NCBI RefSeq assembly: GCF_026427715.1 | Contig: NZ_CP107558.1 | Location: forward strand, 1,587,001 to 1,651,000 | Reading direction: 5' to 3' | Source of the DNA: Methylocystis sp. MJC1 | Lineage (GTDB): Bacteria > Pseudomonadota > Alphaproteobacteria > Rhizobiales > Beijerinckiaceae | Length of the DNA: 64,000 nt | Part shown: positions 1 to 8,912 of the stretch, in pieces | Layout: every line of letters starts with the position of its first letter | How positions within the stretch are numbered: position 1 is the stretch's first letter | The notes under the pieces: model-generated | Told to the model about the DNA's origin: nothing | Databases searched by the model: none | Seen by the model: the letters and a program-made list of their open reading frames with translations, nothing else | Position numbers and translations under genes: made by a program

Positions 1-748
1 AGATGGTGGGTGTGACGGTGAGGTCGGAGTCAGGCGAAATCGCCCAGAAATAGGGAACCCCGAATCCCGCGCCGAGCTGTGAGCGATAGGTGAAGACGGG
101 TGTCAGGAAGCCCGACTTGCGCTTCACGGTCGGATCGGCCGAGGACCAGAAGGGCACATAGGCGATCGGCGTTCCGAGGAACTCGAATGTCGCGTCCTCG
201 TAATAGATCGTCTTCTCCACGTTGTCGTGGATGATCCGCTTGGCCTTCAGCTGCCAGGTGCGCGGCTTGGACGGGTCGTCCTTGCAGGCCTCGCAGGCCG
301 TATAGGCGCCCATGTCGAAGGTCGTGACGCCATCCGTGCGCTCGGCGCGCGGCGCGCTGAAATGGGTGTTGTCGGCGGTGTCGACCTGAAGGCTGTCGAT
401 AAAGCCGGCCTTGAAATCGTCGGTAAGGTCGAAGCGCTCCGCGCGGGCGATCGTGCCGTTCGCCTCGGTGAGCTTTGCGTGGCCTTCCGCATAGACCCGG
501 GACGTGTTGCGGTCATAGACCACGCGGTCCGCCTCGAGCAGACGGCCCTTGTAGAGAAGCTGCACCTGGCCACGCGCGGTGACGGTGTTGGTCTTCTCGT
601 TATAGATCATCTCCCTTGCCTCGACGACCATGCGCTCGCCTGCGCCCTGCGGCGCGGCGGAGGCGGACGAGGCAAAGACCATCGCGCCGCCCGACAGGGC
701 GGCGACGCTGGAGAGGAGAGCCGAGAGGCGGCGGAGCCGGCGAGACAT
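1..748 (-). CDS. lptD: LPS-assembly protein LptD, N-terminal part (cut by window edge)
   Basis: Outer-membrane LPS assembly protein; with LptE it receives lipopolysaccharide from the periplasmic LptA bridge and inserts it into the outer leaflet. Only about the first 249 residues are present. The start of the protein is a signal peptide (basic MSRRLRRLSA, then a hydrophobic stretch ending in ASA), followed by the OstA/LptA-like beta-jellyroll, recognisable from segments such as MIYNEKTNTVTARG and the repeated ADRVVYDRNTSRVYAEG pattern, and then the beginning of the beta-barrel (FWSSADPTVKRKSGFLTP). The ATG overlaps the TGA of lptG (TGATG), so the two are translationally coupled. Identification is by recognition of the family and gene context. 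Confidence 0.93.
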   Translation of the reverse strand, partial: MSRRLRRLSALLSSVAALSGGAMVFASSASAAPQGAGERMVVEAREMIYNEKTNTVTARGQVQLLYKGRLLEADRVVYDRNTSRVYAEGHAKLTEANGTIARAERFDLTDDFKAGFIDSLQVDTADNTHFSAPRAERTDGVTTFDMGAYTACEACKDDPSKPRTWQLKAKRIIHDNVEKTIYYEDATFEFLGTPIAYVPFWSSADPTVKRKSGFLTPVFTYRSQLGAGFGVPYFWAISPDSDLTVTPTI

Positions 749-1833
749 CAACCGTCCTCCGAATAGAGCAAAGTAAGCGTGCCCAACATGCTCCCGACAA
801 GCGCAGGCGACCAGGCGGCGACGAGCGGAGAAATCATCCCTGCGCCGCCGAGGTCGGAGAGGACCTTAGTGGCGATGTAAAGCACGAAGCCTGCCACGAC
901 GCCACCGGAAAGCGTCTTGGCCACTCCGCCGAACCGGAAGAACCTTAACGAAAAGCTCGCGGCGACCAGGACCATAGCGACGAGAAGCAGCGGTCGCGCT
1001 AGAAGGGTTTGAAATTGCAGCTTATATTCTGTCGCGTCGAGGCCTGCCTCGGTAGTGCGGGCGGTCATCGCCGGCAGGTCCCAGAAGGGCGTGCCCTGCG
1101 CCGGCGTGGTGGCGGCGGCGGCCTGTTCGGGGGTGAGATCGGTTGCGAGCATGTAGGAATCGACTTGGCGCGCGGGTTCGCCGGGCGCGCTGACCGTCGC
1201 CCCTTCGAGGACCCAAACGCCCGGTTCGAGATGCGCTTTACCGGCCTCGACGCGCTCTACGAAGCCGCCGTCGGCGGAATAGATGTTGACGCTGACGCCC
1301 TGGAGGTCGACGCCGCTGTTGGCCGTCAGATTTGCGTGAATGACGGCAAGGCCGTCGACGCCATGCTGACGTAGCCAGACGCCGCGATCGATGCGGACGC
1401 TGCCCTCCCGCCCGAAGAGCTCGAGCTCCATCTGATCCGAGCGTTGCTTCATCTTGGCCGAGAGCGGGTTGTAGACGGTCACCGAAACGATCCCGATGAG
1501 GAGCGCGGCGAGCGCCGGCGCGGCGACGAATTGCCAAACCGACATGCCGGCGGCGCGCGCCACGATCAGCTCCAGCTTGCGCGTCAGGTCGACGAAGGTC
1601 GCCATGGACCCAAAGAGGACGGCGAAGGGGAGAATCATCTCGGCCGCGGCCGGCACCTTCATAACCGTCATCAGCGCGACCGCTCCCGCGCCGGCTGCCG
1701 GGTTGTCGCTCGCGCGGCGCAGCGTCTCGACGAAGACCACGACGAACATCAGGCAGAAAATCGCAAAGAAGATCGCCAGGATGGCGCGTGTGAAGCGCAT
1801 GCCGAAATAGCGGGTGATCGTTACGCCGATCAT
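748..1833 (-). CDS. lptG: LPS export ABC transporter permease LptG
   Basis: Inner-membrane permease of the LptB2FG complex that extracts LPS from the inner membrane. The 361-residue length is normal for the YjgP/YjgQ family: an N-terminal pair of membrane helices (about residues 12-34 and 55-80), a conserved cytoplasmic coupling segment (ELIVARAAGMS), a periplasmic beta-jellyroll domain in the middle, and three C-terminal helices. The stop overlaps the lptD start. The partner permease gene lptF, normally directly upstream, is absent: only about 365 bases separate this start from pepA. Assignment to LptG rather than LptF rests on position before lptD and overall sequence feel, so the F/G choice is less sure than the family. 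Confidence 0.88.
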   Translation of the reverse strand: MIGVTITRYFGMRFTRAILAIFFAIFCLMFVVVFVETLRRASDNPAAGAGAVALMTVMKVPAAAEMILPFAVLFGSMATFVDLTRKLELIVARAAGMSVWQFVAAPALAALLIGIVSVTVYNPLSAKMKQRSDQMELELFGREGSVRIDRGVWLRQHGVDGLAVIHANLTANSGVDLQGVSVNIYSADGGFVERVEAGKAHLEPGVWVLEGATVSAPGEPARQVDSYMLATDLTPEQAAAATTPAQGTPFWDLPAMTARTTEAGLDATEYKLQFQTLLARPLLLVAMVLVAASFSLRFFRFGGVAKTLSGGVVAGFVLYIATKVLSDLGGAGMISPLVAAWSPALVGSMLGTLTLLYSEDG

Positions 1834-2198
1834 GACGCCGCTCCCGGGCGGCGACCCAAAAAACAGGCCGGGGCGCGGCTCCGCATCATCGTCGCCATCG
1901 CCTCGGCTCGCTCCTTCTCCAGTGACTCAGAAACACGACGTTAAGCGCTCTTTAACGATGGCTAGACGCTCGCGCGCGTCCAGGCAAGCGGCGCTCGCGA
2001 CAGGACCGCGGTTCATATTAATCTAATTCTCGAGCGTTGCCTTTCCGCAACGTCGCCATTTTCTGGCCCGATCGCGGCGTTTTGGGGGCGCGATTTGGCG
2101 GCACCATTTGACCGGGGCCCTTGGCCGGGATATTGCGCGCCCAATGTCCCTTCAGCGCGGCCAATACCGGCGCCGCGCGACCCTCCAGCGAGGCGGCG
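1834..2198. other. Divergent intergenic region lptG/pepA
   Basis: About 365 bases between the starts of lptG and pepA. It must hold both promoters. It is too short to encode an lptF, and I see no convincing remnant of one; reading frames here are overlap shadows. No clear operator or hairpin was picked out. Confidence 0.5.
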
Positions 2199-3743
2199 AT
2201 GTTTCTCAATGCGAAATTCGAGGTCCTTTCCTTCGACGAGGCGGAGGCCGCCCTGCGCGCGCCCGAGGACGCCGCCCGCCCGCGAACCCTCGTCGTCTTC
2301 GCTGGAAACGAGCTTGCCATGTCCGACCGCGCCAAGGCGCTGTTGAAGGAGGCGCAGGCGCAGATCGAGCGCGCCGCGGGCGCAACGAAGTTCAAGGGCA
2401 AATCCGGCTCTGCGCTGGAGATCCTCGCGCCTGTTGGCGTGGCGGCCAGCCGCCTCCTTGTAATTGGCGTTGGCGCCGGCAATTCGGACGACTCCGACAA
2501 GCCCGCCAAATTCGAGGACTATCTTTCGCTTGGCGGCCAGACACTCGGAAAGCTGGGGGCGAGCGCCGCAGTCGTGGTCCTGTTCGATCTGCCGGAAGCA
2601 CCGTCAGAACCTGCCGCGGCGGCGGCGCAGTTCACGCTCGGCGGCTGGCTGCGCGCCTATAAATTCGACCAATACAAGACGAAGAAAAAGGACGAGGACA
2701 AGGACGGCTCGATCGAGGTTCAGCTCGGCGTCGCCGATGCGGAGAGCGCGAAAGTTCTTGTCGCGGACGCGACCCACACCGCCGAGGCGGTGGTTCTGGC
2801 CCGCACGCTGGTCAACGAACCGGCGAATGTGCTGTCGCCGGACGAATTCGCGCGTCGCGCCTCCGAGCTGATGAAGCTCGGCGTCGAGGTCGAAATCCTC
2901 GACGAGAAGGCCATGGCCGAGCTCGGCATGCGGGCGCTGCTCGGCGTGGGGCAGGGCTCGGAGAATGAAAGCCGCCTTGTCGTGCTGCGCTGGAACGGCG
3001 GCGCGGCCGGCGCCGCGCCCGTCGCCTTCGTCGGAAAAGGCGTTGTCTTCGATACTGGCGGCATTTCGATCAAGCCCGCCGCCTCCATGGAGGATATGAA
3101 GGGCGACATGGCCGGCGCGGCGGCCGTCACCGGCGCGCTCTACGCCATCGCCGCGCGCAAGGCCAAGGCCAATGTCGTCGGCGTGCTGGGCCTCGTCGAG
3201 AACATGCCCGACGGCAAGGCGCAGCGGCCCGGCGATATCGTCAAATCCATGTCGGGGCAGACCATCGAGGTCATCAACACCGATGCGGAAGGCCGCCTGG
3301 TGCTCGCCGACGCGCTCACTTATGTGATCGAGAAGCACAAGCCCGCCGCGGTCGTCGATCTTGCGACGCTGACCGGCGCGATTCTCGTGGCGCTTGGCCA
3401 GGAATATGCCGGGCTCTTTTCCAATAATGACGAGCTGTCCGAGCGCCTCACGAAGGCGGGGACCGCGACCGGGGAAAAGCTGTGGCGCTTTCCGATGGGG
3501 CCGTCCTACGACAAGCTCATCGACTCCAAGTTCGCCGATATGAAGAACACCGGCGGGCGCCACGGCGGCTCCATCACCGCCGCACAATTCCTGCAGCGTT
3601 TCGTCGGCAAGACGCCCTGGGCGCATCTGGACATCGCCGGCACGGGCATGGGCTCGCCGGCGAGCGACGTCAATCAGAGCTGGGCCTCCGGCTTCGGCGT
3701 GCGGCTGCTCGATCGGCTGGTGAAGGATAATTACGAGGGGTAA
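2199..3743 (+). CDS. pepA: Leucyl aminopeptidase (M17)
   Basis: Cytosolic hexameric zinc/manganese aminopeptidase that removes N-terminal residues from peptides; some homologues also bind DNA. The 514-residue product has the N-terminal macro-like domain (about 1-170) and the C-terminal catalytic domain with both family signatures: the lysine/aspartate metal site in [20 protein letters not shown] and the M17 signature NTDAEGRL. The start was placed at 2199 (MFLNAKFEV) because homologues begin near this sequence and an AGGCGG lies just upstream; an in-frame ATG at 2121 would add 26 residues of unlikely composition. It is divergent from lptG, a common arrangement in alphaproteobacteria. Confidence 0.95.
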   Translation: MFLNAKFEVLSFDEAEAALRAPEDAARPRTLVVFAGNELAMSDRAKALLKEAQAQIERAAGATKFKGKSGSALEILAPVGVAASRLLVIGVGAGNSDDSDKPAKFEDYLSLGGQTLGKLGASAAVVVLFDLPEAPSEPAAAAAQFTLGGWLRAYKFDQYKTKKKDEDKDGSIEVQLGVADAESAKVLVADATHTAEAVVLARTLVNEPANVLSPDEFARRASELMKLGVEVEILDEKAMAELGMRALLGVGQGSENESRLVVLRWNGGAAGAAPVAFVGKGVVFDTGGISIKPAASMEDMKGDMAGAAAVTGALYAIAARKAKANVVGVLGLVENMPDGKAQRPGDIVKSMSGQTIEVINTDAEGRLVLADALTYVIEKHKPAAVVDLATLTGAILVALGQEYAGLFSNNDELSERLTKAGTATGEKLWRFPMGPSYDKLIDSKFADMKNTGGRHGGSITAAQFLQRFVGKTPWAHLDIAGTGMGSPASDVNQSWASGFGVRLLDRLVKDNYEG

Positions 3744-3755
3744 TTCGCGCCCGCC

Positions 3756-3836
3756 GTCATTGCGAGGAGCGTAAGCGACGAAGCAAATCAGGGCAGCCAT
3801 CGCGGCCCTGGATTGCTTCGCTTCGCTCGCAATGAC
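3756..3836. repeat. Dispersed palindromic repeat, family A copy 1
   Basis: An imperfect palindrome beginning GTCATTGCGAGGAGCG and ending CGCTTCGCTCGCAATGAC, with inner arms GAAGCAAATCAGGG and CCCTGGATTGCTTCG. Further copies lie at 8810-8889 and 55716-55796. The arms can fold into a long hairpin, typical of REP/RPE-like intergenic elements in Rhizobiales. It follows pepA and could stabilise or end its transcript. Confidence 0.85.
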
Positions 3837-4006
3837 GATTTCCGGCTTTTGCGCAAGGCCGGCCGCCGAAGGGGCTGTAACGCCCAAGCATCTGATTTTT
3901 ATTTGAAAACCTTTCGCTCCGACCCACCTATCGGGCCTGAGGGAATGCGCGCATTCCCGATCGATCGGCGCGTCCCTTGGATGCGGCAGAGCGAAAGGAA
4001 CATAAA

Positions 4007-4411
4007 ATGCAACGCAGCATTGCCGGCCAGAACGTGAACGCCGACACGCTGGCCAAGATCCTGGGCGGCATCTTCCTCGTCGTGGGCATCCTGGGATTCT
4101 TTCCCAATCCCCTCGTATCCTGGCGCGGCGTCTTCGACGTCAACACCGTCCACAATATCGTCCATCTGGTGAGCGGCGGCATTCTGCTGGCGGCGCCCAA
4201 TTACAACTCCTCCGGAATGGCGCTACGCGTCATTGGCATCGTCTACGGCATCATCACGGTCATCGGCTTCATCTCCACCAGCGCGCTGAGCTGGCTGGCG
4301 ATCAACGGGCCGGATAATTGGCTGCATCTCGCGCTCGCGGCGCTGATGATCTGGGGCGGCTACATGCTGCCTTCGGAGGGAACCGACCGCGTGACGACGG
4401 CGCATATGTGA
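4007..4411 (+). CDS. Small four-helix membrane protein, DUF4383-like
   Basis: A 134-residue integral membrane protein with four hydrophobic segments: ILGGIFLVVGILGFF, NIVHLVSGGILLA, VIGIVYGIITVIGFI and LHLALAALMIWGGYM. The pattern and the conserved NTVHNIVH and NWLHLALA motifs fit the DUF4383 family, whose function is unknown. The ATG at 4007 is preceded by GAAAGGAA at a good distance; a TTG at 3977 in the same frame would add ten residues and lacks such a site. It stands alone before the BON-domain gene and is probably a monocistronic or two-gene unit. Family call by recognition. Confidence 0.75.
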   Translation: MQRSIAGQNVNADTLAKILGGIFLVVGILGFFPNPLVSWRGVFDVNTVHNIVHLVSGGILLAAPNYNSSGMALRVIGIVYGIITVIGFISTSALSWLAINGPDNWLHLALAALMIWGGYMLPSEGTDRVTTAHM

Positions 4412-4478
4412 GCCTTTTGGCGCCACTACTTCGCGTCGCGGCTCGGCCGCGGCGCGTTATTTGGTCCTGGAGAGCGAA

Positions 4479-4790
4479 ATGACGGCTGCCCTGCCGGACG
4501 ACGTGAAGACGGCGATATTGGAGGAGATGCGGGAGAGCGCGGTCGATATCTCGCGCATCCTCGTTGACGTTCACGGCGACGAGGTCGTGGTGAAAGGCGT
4601 CGTGAACACGCAAGGGGAAAAGGAGGCCGCCGAGGACGTGATCGAGCGCCTCTCGCGCCGCGCCAAGATGCGGTGCGAGCTCGAGGTCGCATTGATCTAT
4701 GAGGGGGCGGAAGACGTCGTCTACGAGGCCGGCGTGGAGTCCTTCCCCGCGAGTGACCCGCCCTGCTGGACGCCCGGCTTCGGCCGGTAG
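4479..4790 (+). CDS. BON-domain-like small protein
   Basis: A 103-residue soluble protein. Residues about 8-65 look like a BON domain: a helix (VKTAILEEMRES) followed by a beta strand pattern (ILVDVHGDEVVVKGVV) and a second helix (EKEAAEDVIERL). BON domains bind phospholipid or ligands and usually occur in secreted or envelope proteins; no signal peptide is visible here. The start at 4479 follows GGAGAG; the in-frame TTG at 4461 is less likely. It is convergent with the next gene, with only five bases between stops. Confidence 0.6.
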   Translation: MTAALPDDVKTAILEEMRESAVDISRILVDVHGDEVVVKGVVNTQGEKEAAEDVIERLSRRAKMRCELEVALIYEGAEDVVYEAGVESFPASDPPCWTPGFGR

Positions 4791-4795
4791 CAGCC

Positions 4796-6274
4796 TCAGA
4801 GGCGTCTCAGGACGACAACCTCGCCCGCCACCGGGGCGTTGGCTTCGAGCCTGATCGTCGTCGCGACCCGGGCGAGCGTGTCGAAGTGGCGTGCAGCGGT
4901 TGCGGCGACATAGTCGGGGGCGTGCGTAAACCGGCCGCAGGGGCGCAGGCGGTAGTCCGCTCCTTCGCCAGTTTCGACGCTCAGAGCGAACAGCCCCCCA
5001 GGCGTCAGACGCCGCGCGGTTTGTTCGAACAGGTCCGAAAGATCGCCGAAATAGACGAGAACGTCGAGCGCCGTGACAAGGTCGAAACGCTCCTCGCCCG
5101 CGGCGAGAAAGGCGCCGGCCTCACTCTCGAGAAGCCGGTGATAGAGGCCCCGTTCCCGGGCCTTCTCCAACATGCCAGGCGAGATATCGACGCCCGTGAG
5201 TTCCTCGCCAAGCCGCGCCAGGAAGGGCGCCGCAAGCCCGGTTCCGCAGCCGAGGTCGAGGATTTTGTCGAAGCTGCGGCCGGTTTCTGAAAGAAGGTTT
5301 TCGCAGGTGGAGGGGACGCTATAGCCCAGCACGTCGATGAGCTGAGTCTCGAAATTCGGCGCGAATTTATCGAAGCAGGCGGTCAGATAGGCGTTGGGCG
5401 CGCGCCTATGGGCCGTCCCTTGGAGGGCGTCGAGATGATAGCGGACGACCGGATCATTCGGCGCGAGATCGAGCAGCGCTTTGGCGACCCGGATAGCGCC
5501 CGCCGCGTGCCCGAAGCCGCAGAGCGCTTGAAGGGCGTCGCGCAGGACCGTTTCAACGTCTTCCGCGTAGCAGCCGGCGGCCTTTTCATAGACCTGCAAC
5601 GCCGCCTCGACCGGCTCCTCGATCGCTGCGTCGATGAGCCCGACTCTCGCGTATTTGCGCTGGATCGCGGCCTCGAGCGGGAATCCGGCGGCCGCTTTTT
5701 GGAATGCTTCGCGGGCCTGTGAGAACTGACCAAGCATGCGGCGCGCGTCGCCGAGACAGGCATAGATCGCGGGCCCTGCGGCGTGCTGGTCCGACACGAC
5801 GATGGAGAGCAGGCGTTCGGCGCTCTCGAAGCGTCGCAATTCGAAATGGAGCAGACCCAGGCCCATCAAGGCGCCCGGCGCATTCGGCGCGATGTCGAGC
5901 GCGGCGAGAAAGGCCTGCTCTGCTATGTCCATATCGCCGAAAGTATGAGCGGCGTTGGCGAGCACCAGCCATGTCTGCGGATGGGAGGGGTCGATCTTCA
6001 AAGACTTGGAGAGGTAGTGGACGGCTTCCGCCGGCCGGCCGGTCGCGTAGAGAAGACTGCCAAGGTCGCTCATAATTCGCGGGTTGGCCGGCGCGAGTCG
6101 CTCCGCGCCCTGGAGGCATTCGGTCGCCTCGACGAGCGCGCCCGCCGCCCATAGGGACAGACCCTGCCGTCTGAGGCTCGCGGCCTCCCATGCGTCGAGA
6201 TCGATCTGGGTTGCGGTCGAGAGACCAGCGTTCTGGCCGCTCGCTCCGGGCGCGGCGGGGCGTTCGAAAGTCAT
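4796..6274 (-). CDS. TPR-repeat protein with C-terminal SAM-dependent methyltransferase domain
   Basis: Fusion of about five to six tetratricopeptide repeats (residues about 30-250; for example the helix pairs around GRPAEAVHYLSKSLKIDP and GDMDIAEQAFLAALDIAP) with a class I methyltransferase domain (about 330-490). The SAM-binding motif I is ILDLGCGTGLAAP, followed by the acidic loop VDISPGML and a motif IV-like FDLVTALDVLVYF. The repeats probably dock a protein or peptide substrate; the substrate is unknown. The ATG at 6274 was chosen over a TTG at 6283 because the GAAGGGG upstream is too close to the TTG. It is divergent from holC. Confidence 0.82.
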   Translation of the reverse strand: MTFERPAAPGASGQNAGLSTATQIDLDAWEAASLRRQGLSLWAAGALVEATECLQGAERLAPANPRIMSDLGSLLYATGRPAEAVHYLSKSLKIDPSHPQTWLVLANAAHTFGDMDIAEQAFLAALDIAPNAPGALMGLGLLHFELRRFESAERLLSIVVSDQHAAGPAIYACLGDARRMLGQFSQAREAFQKAAAGFPLEAAIQRKYARVGLIDAAIEEPVEAALQVYEKAAGCYAEDVETVLRDALQALCGFGHAAGAIRVAKALLDLAPNDPVVRYHLDALQGTAHRRAPNAYLTACFDKFAPNFETQLIDVLGYSVPSTCENLLSETGRSFDKILDLGCGTGLAAPFLARLGEELTGVDISPGMLEKARERGLYHRLLESEAGAFLAAGEERFDLVTALDVLVYFGDLSDLFEQTARRLTPGGLFALSVETGEGADYRLRPCGRFTHAPDYVAATAARHFDTLARVATTIRLEANAPVAGEVVVLRRL

Positions 6275-6426
6275 CTGGACCAATTCCCCTTCAAAGCAAA
6301 AGTCGCAAGAAAGATTGCGCGTCTGTCTGGCCCGGGGCTGGCCATCCGCTCCGTGACGCGCGCCGGCTCTTGCGCGCCGCCGCCGAATTGGCCATCAAAG
6401 GCCCCGCCGCCGGTCGCGAGGGGCCA

Positions 6427-6912
6427 ATGGTCGATATCTCCTTCTACCACCACCAGACCCGCAAGATCGAAGACACGCTGTCCACTCTGCTGGAGCGCTC
6501 GCTGGCGCGCGGCTGGCGGGTCGTGGTGCAGGCGACGAGCGACGCGCGGATGAACGCGCTGGATCAGCGGCTTTGGTCCTATCGGCCCGAGAGTTTTCTG
6601 CCGCATGGGACCAAGCGGGACGTCTCGCCCGAGACGCAGCCGATCTACCTCACCTGCGGTGATGATAATCCCAACAACGCCGATGTGCGCTTCTTCGTCG
6701 AAGGCGCGCATATCGCGCCGATTCTCGCGGGCGACGCGGCGCCTGCCGAGCGCGCCGTGCTGCTCTTCGACGGCGAAAACCCCGAAGAGCTCGCCAATGC
6801 GCGCGCGCAATGGAAAGAGCTGCGCGACGCCGGGCAGACGCTCGTCTATCAGCAACAGGACGAGAGTGGCCGTTGGGTGGAGAAGGCGCGCGAACCAAAG
6901 GCAAAAGCATGA
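6427..6912 (+). CDS. holC: DNA polymerase III subunit chi
   Basis: Clamp-loader accessory subunit that links polymerase III to single-strand binding protein. The 161-residue product shows family features: IsFYHHQ near the N-terminus, LLERSLARGWRVVVQ, the LDQRLWSYRPESFLPHG motif and PIYLT, and a C-terminal VLLFDGENPEEL stretch. Length is close to the usual 145-160. The stop overlaps the ATG of the next methyltransferase gene (ATGA), making an operon with it and with the transporter genes beyond. In many alphaproteobacteria holC follows pepA; here four kilobases and other genes intervene. Confidence 0.92.
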   Translation: MVDISFYHHQTRKIEDTLSTLLERSLARGWRVVVQATSDARMNALDQRLWSYRPESFLPHGTKRDVSPETQPIYLTCGDDNPNNADVRFFVEGAHIAPILAGDAAPAERAVLLFDGENPEELANARAQWKELRDAGQTLVYQQQDESGRWVEKAREPKAKA

Positions 6913-7616
6913 GAGACGCTGAATTCGGCGACAGGCGCGCGCGCGCCAGAGAGCGGCTCGACGCCATCGATCCCCACATGCGCGAAGGCGGCGCCGAGGC
7001 CGATCCGCAGCGCAAGGGTTGGTTCGAGGCGGTCTATGAGCTTGCCGATGACGATCCGGCGGGCGTGCCCTGGGCCAATCTCGTCCCGCATCCCTTGCTC
7101 GCGCAATGGCTGGAGGGGCGGTCGCTCAAGGGGCTGCGCGCGCTCGACGTCGGCTGCGGGCTCGGCGACAATGCCGAGGCGCTCGCGGCAGCGGGGGCGG
7201 ACGTCACGGCCTTCGATCTTGTGCCGCGCGCGGTGGAATGGGCGCAGCGCCGCTTTCCGCAAAGCGCGGTTCACTATCGCGCCGCCGATCTCTTCCAGGC
7301 GCCGGCGGAATGGCGTGGCGCTTTCGATCTGGTCCACGAACTCTACACATTGCAAGCGCTGCCGGCGGCGTTGCTGCCGCAAGCCGCGCGGGCGTTGGCG
7401 TCCTTCGTCGCGCCGGGCGGCAAGTTGCTCGTGATCGCCCGGGCGCGCGACGAGGGGCAGCAGGCTGTGCGCCCGCCGTGGCCGCTGACGCAAGCGCAGA
7501 TCGAGGCGCTGGCGGTCGACGGGCTGCGTCTCGTCTCGTTGGAGGATATTCCCGCCGATGACAGGCTCATGCGGCATTGGCGCGCGGAATTCGCCAAGGA
7601 GGAGCCCGCCAAGTGA
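6909..7616 (+). CDS. Class I SAM-dependent methyltransferase
   Basis: A 235-residue cytosolic methyltransferase with motif I in ALDVGCGLGDNAEALAAAG, the acidic residue of motif II in VTAFDLVPRAV, and FDLVHELYTLQALP as the motif IV region. The substrate cannot be told from sequence; homologues of this size with WFEAVYE and PWA near the N-terminus resemble thiopurine S-methyltransferase/tellurite-resistance type enzymes. It overlaps holC by four bases upstream and the ABC ATPase gene downstream (GTGA), so it is co-transcribed with both. Confidence 0.78.
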   Translation: MRDAEFGDRRARARERLDAIDPHMREGGAEADPQRKGWFEAVYELADDDPAGVPWANLVPHPLLAQWLEGRSLKGLRALDVGCGLGDNAEALAAAGADVTAFDLVPRAVEWAQRRFPQSAVHYRAADLFQAPAEWRGAFDLVHELYTLQALPAALLPQAARALASFVAPGGKLLVIARARDEGQQAVRPPWPLTQAQIEALAVDGLRLVSLEDIPADDRLMRHWRAEFAKEEPAK

Positions 7617-8662
7617 GCGCGCGGCTTCTCTCGGTCGAGGGCGTGTCGAAGAGATACGGCGCCGTGGTCGCGCTCGACGAGATCACGCTCGACGTCGGCG
7701 CCGGCGAATTCTTCGCGCTGCTCGGCCCGTCGGGATGCGGCAAGACCACGTTGATGCGCAGCATCGCCGGCTTCGAGACGCCGGACGCCGGCCGTCTGAC
7801 GCTAAGCGGCGAGGATCTCGCGGGCGTGCCGCCCTATCGGCGGCCCGTGAATATGATGTTCCAATCCTATGCGCTGTTTCCGCATCTCGACGTATTCGAG
7901 AACATCGCCTTCGGCCTGCGTCGGAAGGGCGAGCGCGAGGAGGCGATCCGCGCGCGGGTCGGCGAGCTTTTAGAAATGACGCAGCTCGCGCCCTTCGGCG
8001 CGCGGCGGATCAATGAACTTTCAGGTGGCCAACGTCAGCGCGTTGCGCTTGCCCGCGCGCTGGCGCCGCGGCCGGCGCTGCTGCTCCTCGACGAACCGCT
8101 CGGCGCGCTCGATCGCAAGCTGCGCGAGGAGACGCAGTTTCAGCTCAAGGAAATCCAGCGCAAGACGCAGACGAGCTTCGTCATTGTGACGCATGATCAG
8201 GACGAGGCGCTGGCGATCGCCGACCGCATCGCCGTGATGCGCGCCGGCAGGCTGGAGCAGATCGCGTCGCCGATCGACATCTATGAAAAACCGGCGACGC
8301 GTTTCGTCGCGGGCTTTGTCGGCGAGACCAATTTCATCGAGGGCGTGGTGGCGCGGGACAGCGGCGCAACCTTCGTGACGTCCTTCGCGCGGCTGCCGCG
8401 CGCCGAATGCGCGCTTCCCGAAGGCGCGCGCGCGACGCTCTCCATCAGGCCAGAGCGCATCGAGATCTCGCGGGAAGGGCAGGGCATAGCGGGCCGCGTG
8501 GAAGATTACGTCTTTCGCGGCGAATATACGCTCTTGCGCGTGCGGGTGGCGCCCGACGCCGTGCTGCGCGTCGGCGCCTATGACGGGCGCTTCACTATTG
8601 GCGACGAGGTGAGACTGACGATCGTGCCGGAAGCGGGCGTTCTGTTCGCGGAGGCGGCATGA
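7613..8662 (+). CDS. potA: Spermidine/putrescine-type ABC transporter ATP-binding protein
   Basis: Cytoplasmic ATPase of a polyamine-class importer, 349 residues. Walker A is GPSGCGKTT, the Q-loop MMFQSYALFPH, the signature LSGGQRQRVALARAL, Walker B LLLLDEPLGALD and the switch histidine in VTHDQDEA. A C-terminal TOBE-like regulatory domain starts near residue 270. The start is a GTG overlapping the previous stop, with AAGGAGGA upstream. The permease genes follow after 250 bases of repeat DNA. No substrate-binding protein gene lies nearby, so the transported compound is inferred only from similarity to PotA. Confidence 0.88.
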   Translation: MSARLLSVEGVSKRYGAVVALDEITLDVGAGEFFALLGPSGCGKTTLMRSIAGFETPDAGRLTLSGEDLAGVPPYRRPVNMMFQSYALFPHLDVFENIAFGLRRKGEREEAIRARVGELLEMTQLAPFGARRINELSGGQRQRVALARALAPRPALLLLDEPLGALDRKLREETQFQLKEIQRKTQTSFVIVTHDQDEALAIADRIAVMRAGRLEQIASPIDIYEKPATRFVAGFVGETNFIEGVVARDSGATFVTSFARLPRAECALPEGARATLSIRPERIEISREGQGIAGRVEDYVFRGEYTLLRVRVAPDAVLRVGAYDGRFTIGDEVRLTIVPEAGVLFAEAA

Positions 8663-8683
8663 GCGCTTTCATTCGACGCGCGT

Positions 8684-8781
8684 GTCATTCCCGGCGGGCT
8701 GAAAGCCCGACCGGGAATCCAGGGCAGCTCTCTCGAATGCTGCTCTGGATTCCCGATCGCGCTTCGCGCGTCGGGAATGAC
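8684..8781. repeat. Dispersed palindromic repeat, family B
   Basis: A palindromic element running from GTCATTCCCGGCGGGCTG to CGCGTCGGGAATGAC with inner arms CGGGAATCCAGGGCAGC and GCTGCTCTGGATTCCCG. It belongs to a REP-like family different in sequence from family A next to it. A similar tail (CGCCGGAATGACAGGG) is seen at about 27650. It sits between potA and potB. Confidence 0.8.
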
Positions 8782-8809
8782 AGCCGTGACCCGCCTCCAA
8801 AGTGGCACC

Positions 8810-8889
8810 ATCATTGCGTGGAGCGTAAGCGACGAAGCAATCCAGAGCCACATCATGGCTCTGGATTGCTTCGCTTCGCTCGCAATGAC
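8810..8889. repeat. Dispersed palindromic repeat, family A copy 2
   Basis: Second copy of the element at 3756, with outer arms ATCATTGCGTGGAGCG and CTTCGCTCGCAATGAC and inner arms GAAGCAATCCAGAGCC and GGCTCTGGATTGCTTC. It ends 24 bases before the potB start, in tandem with the family B element, and splits the transporter operon. Confidence 0.85.
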
Positions 8890-8912
8890 GGCGAGACATA
8901 CGGGCGGAGTTC

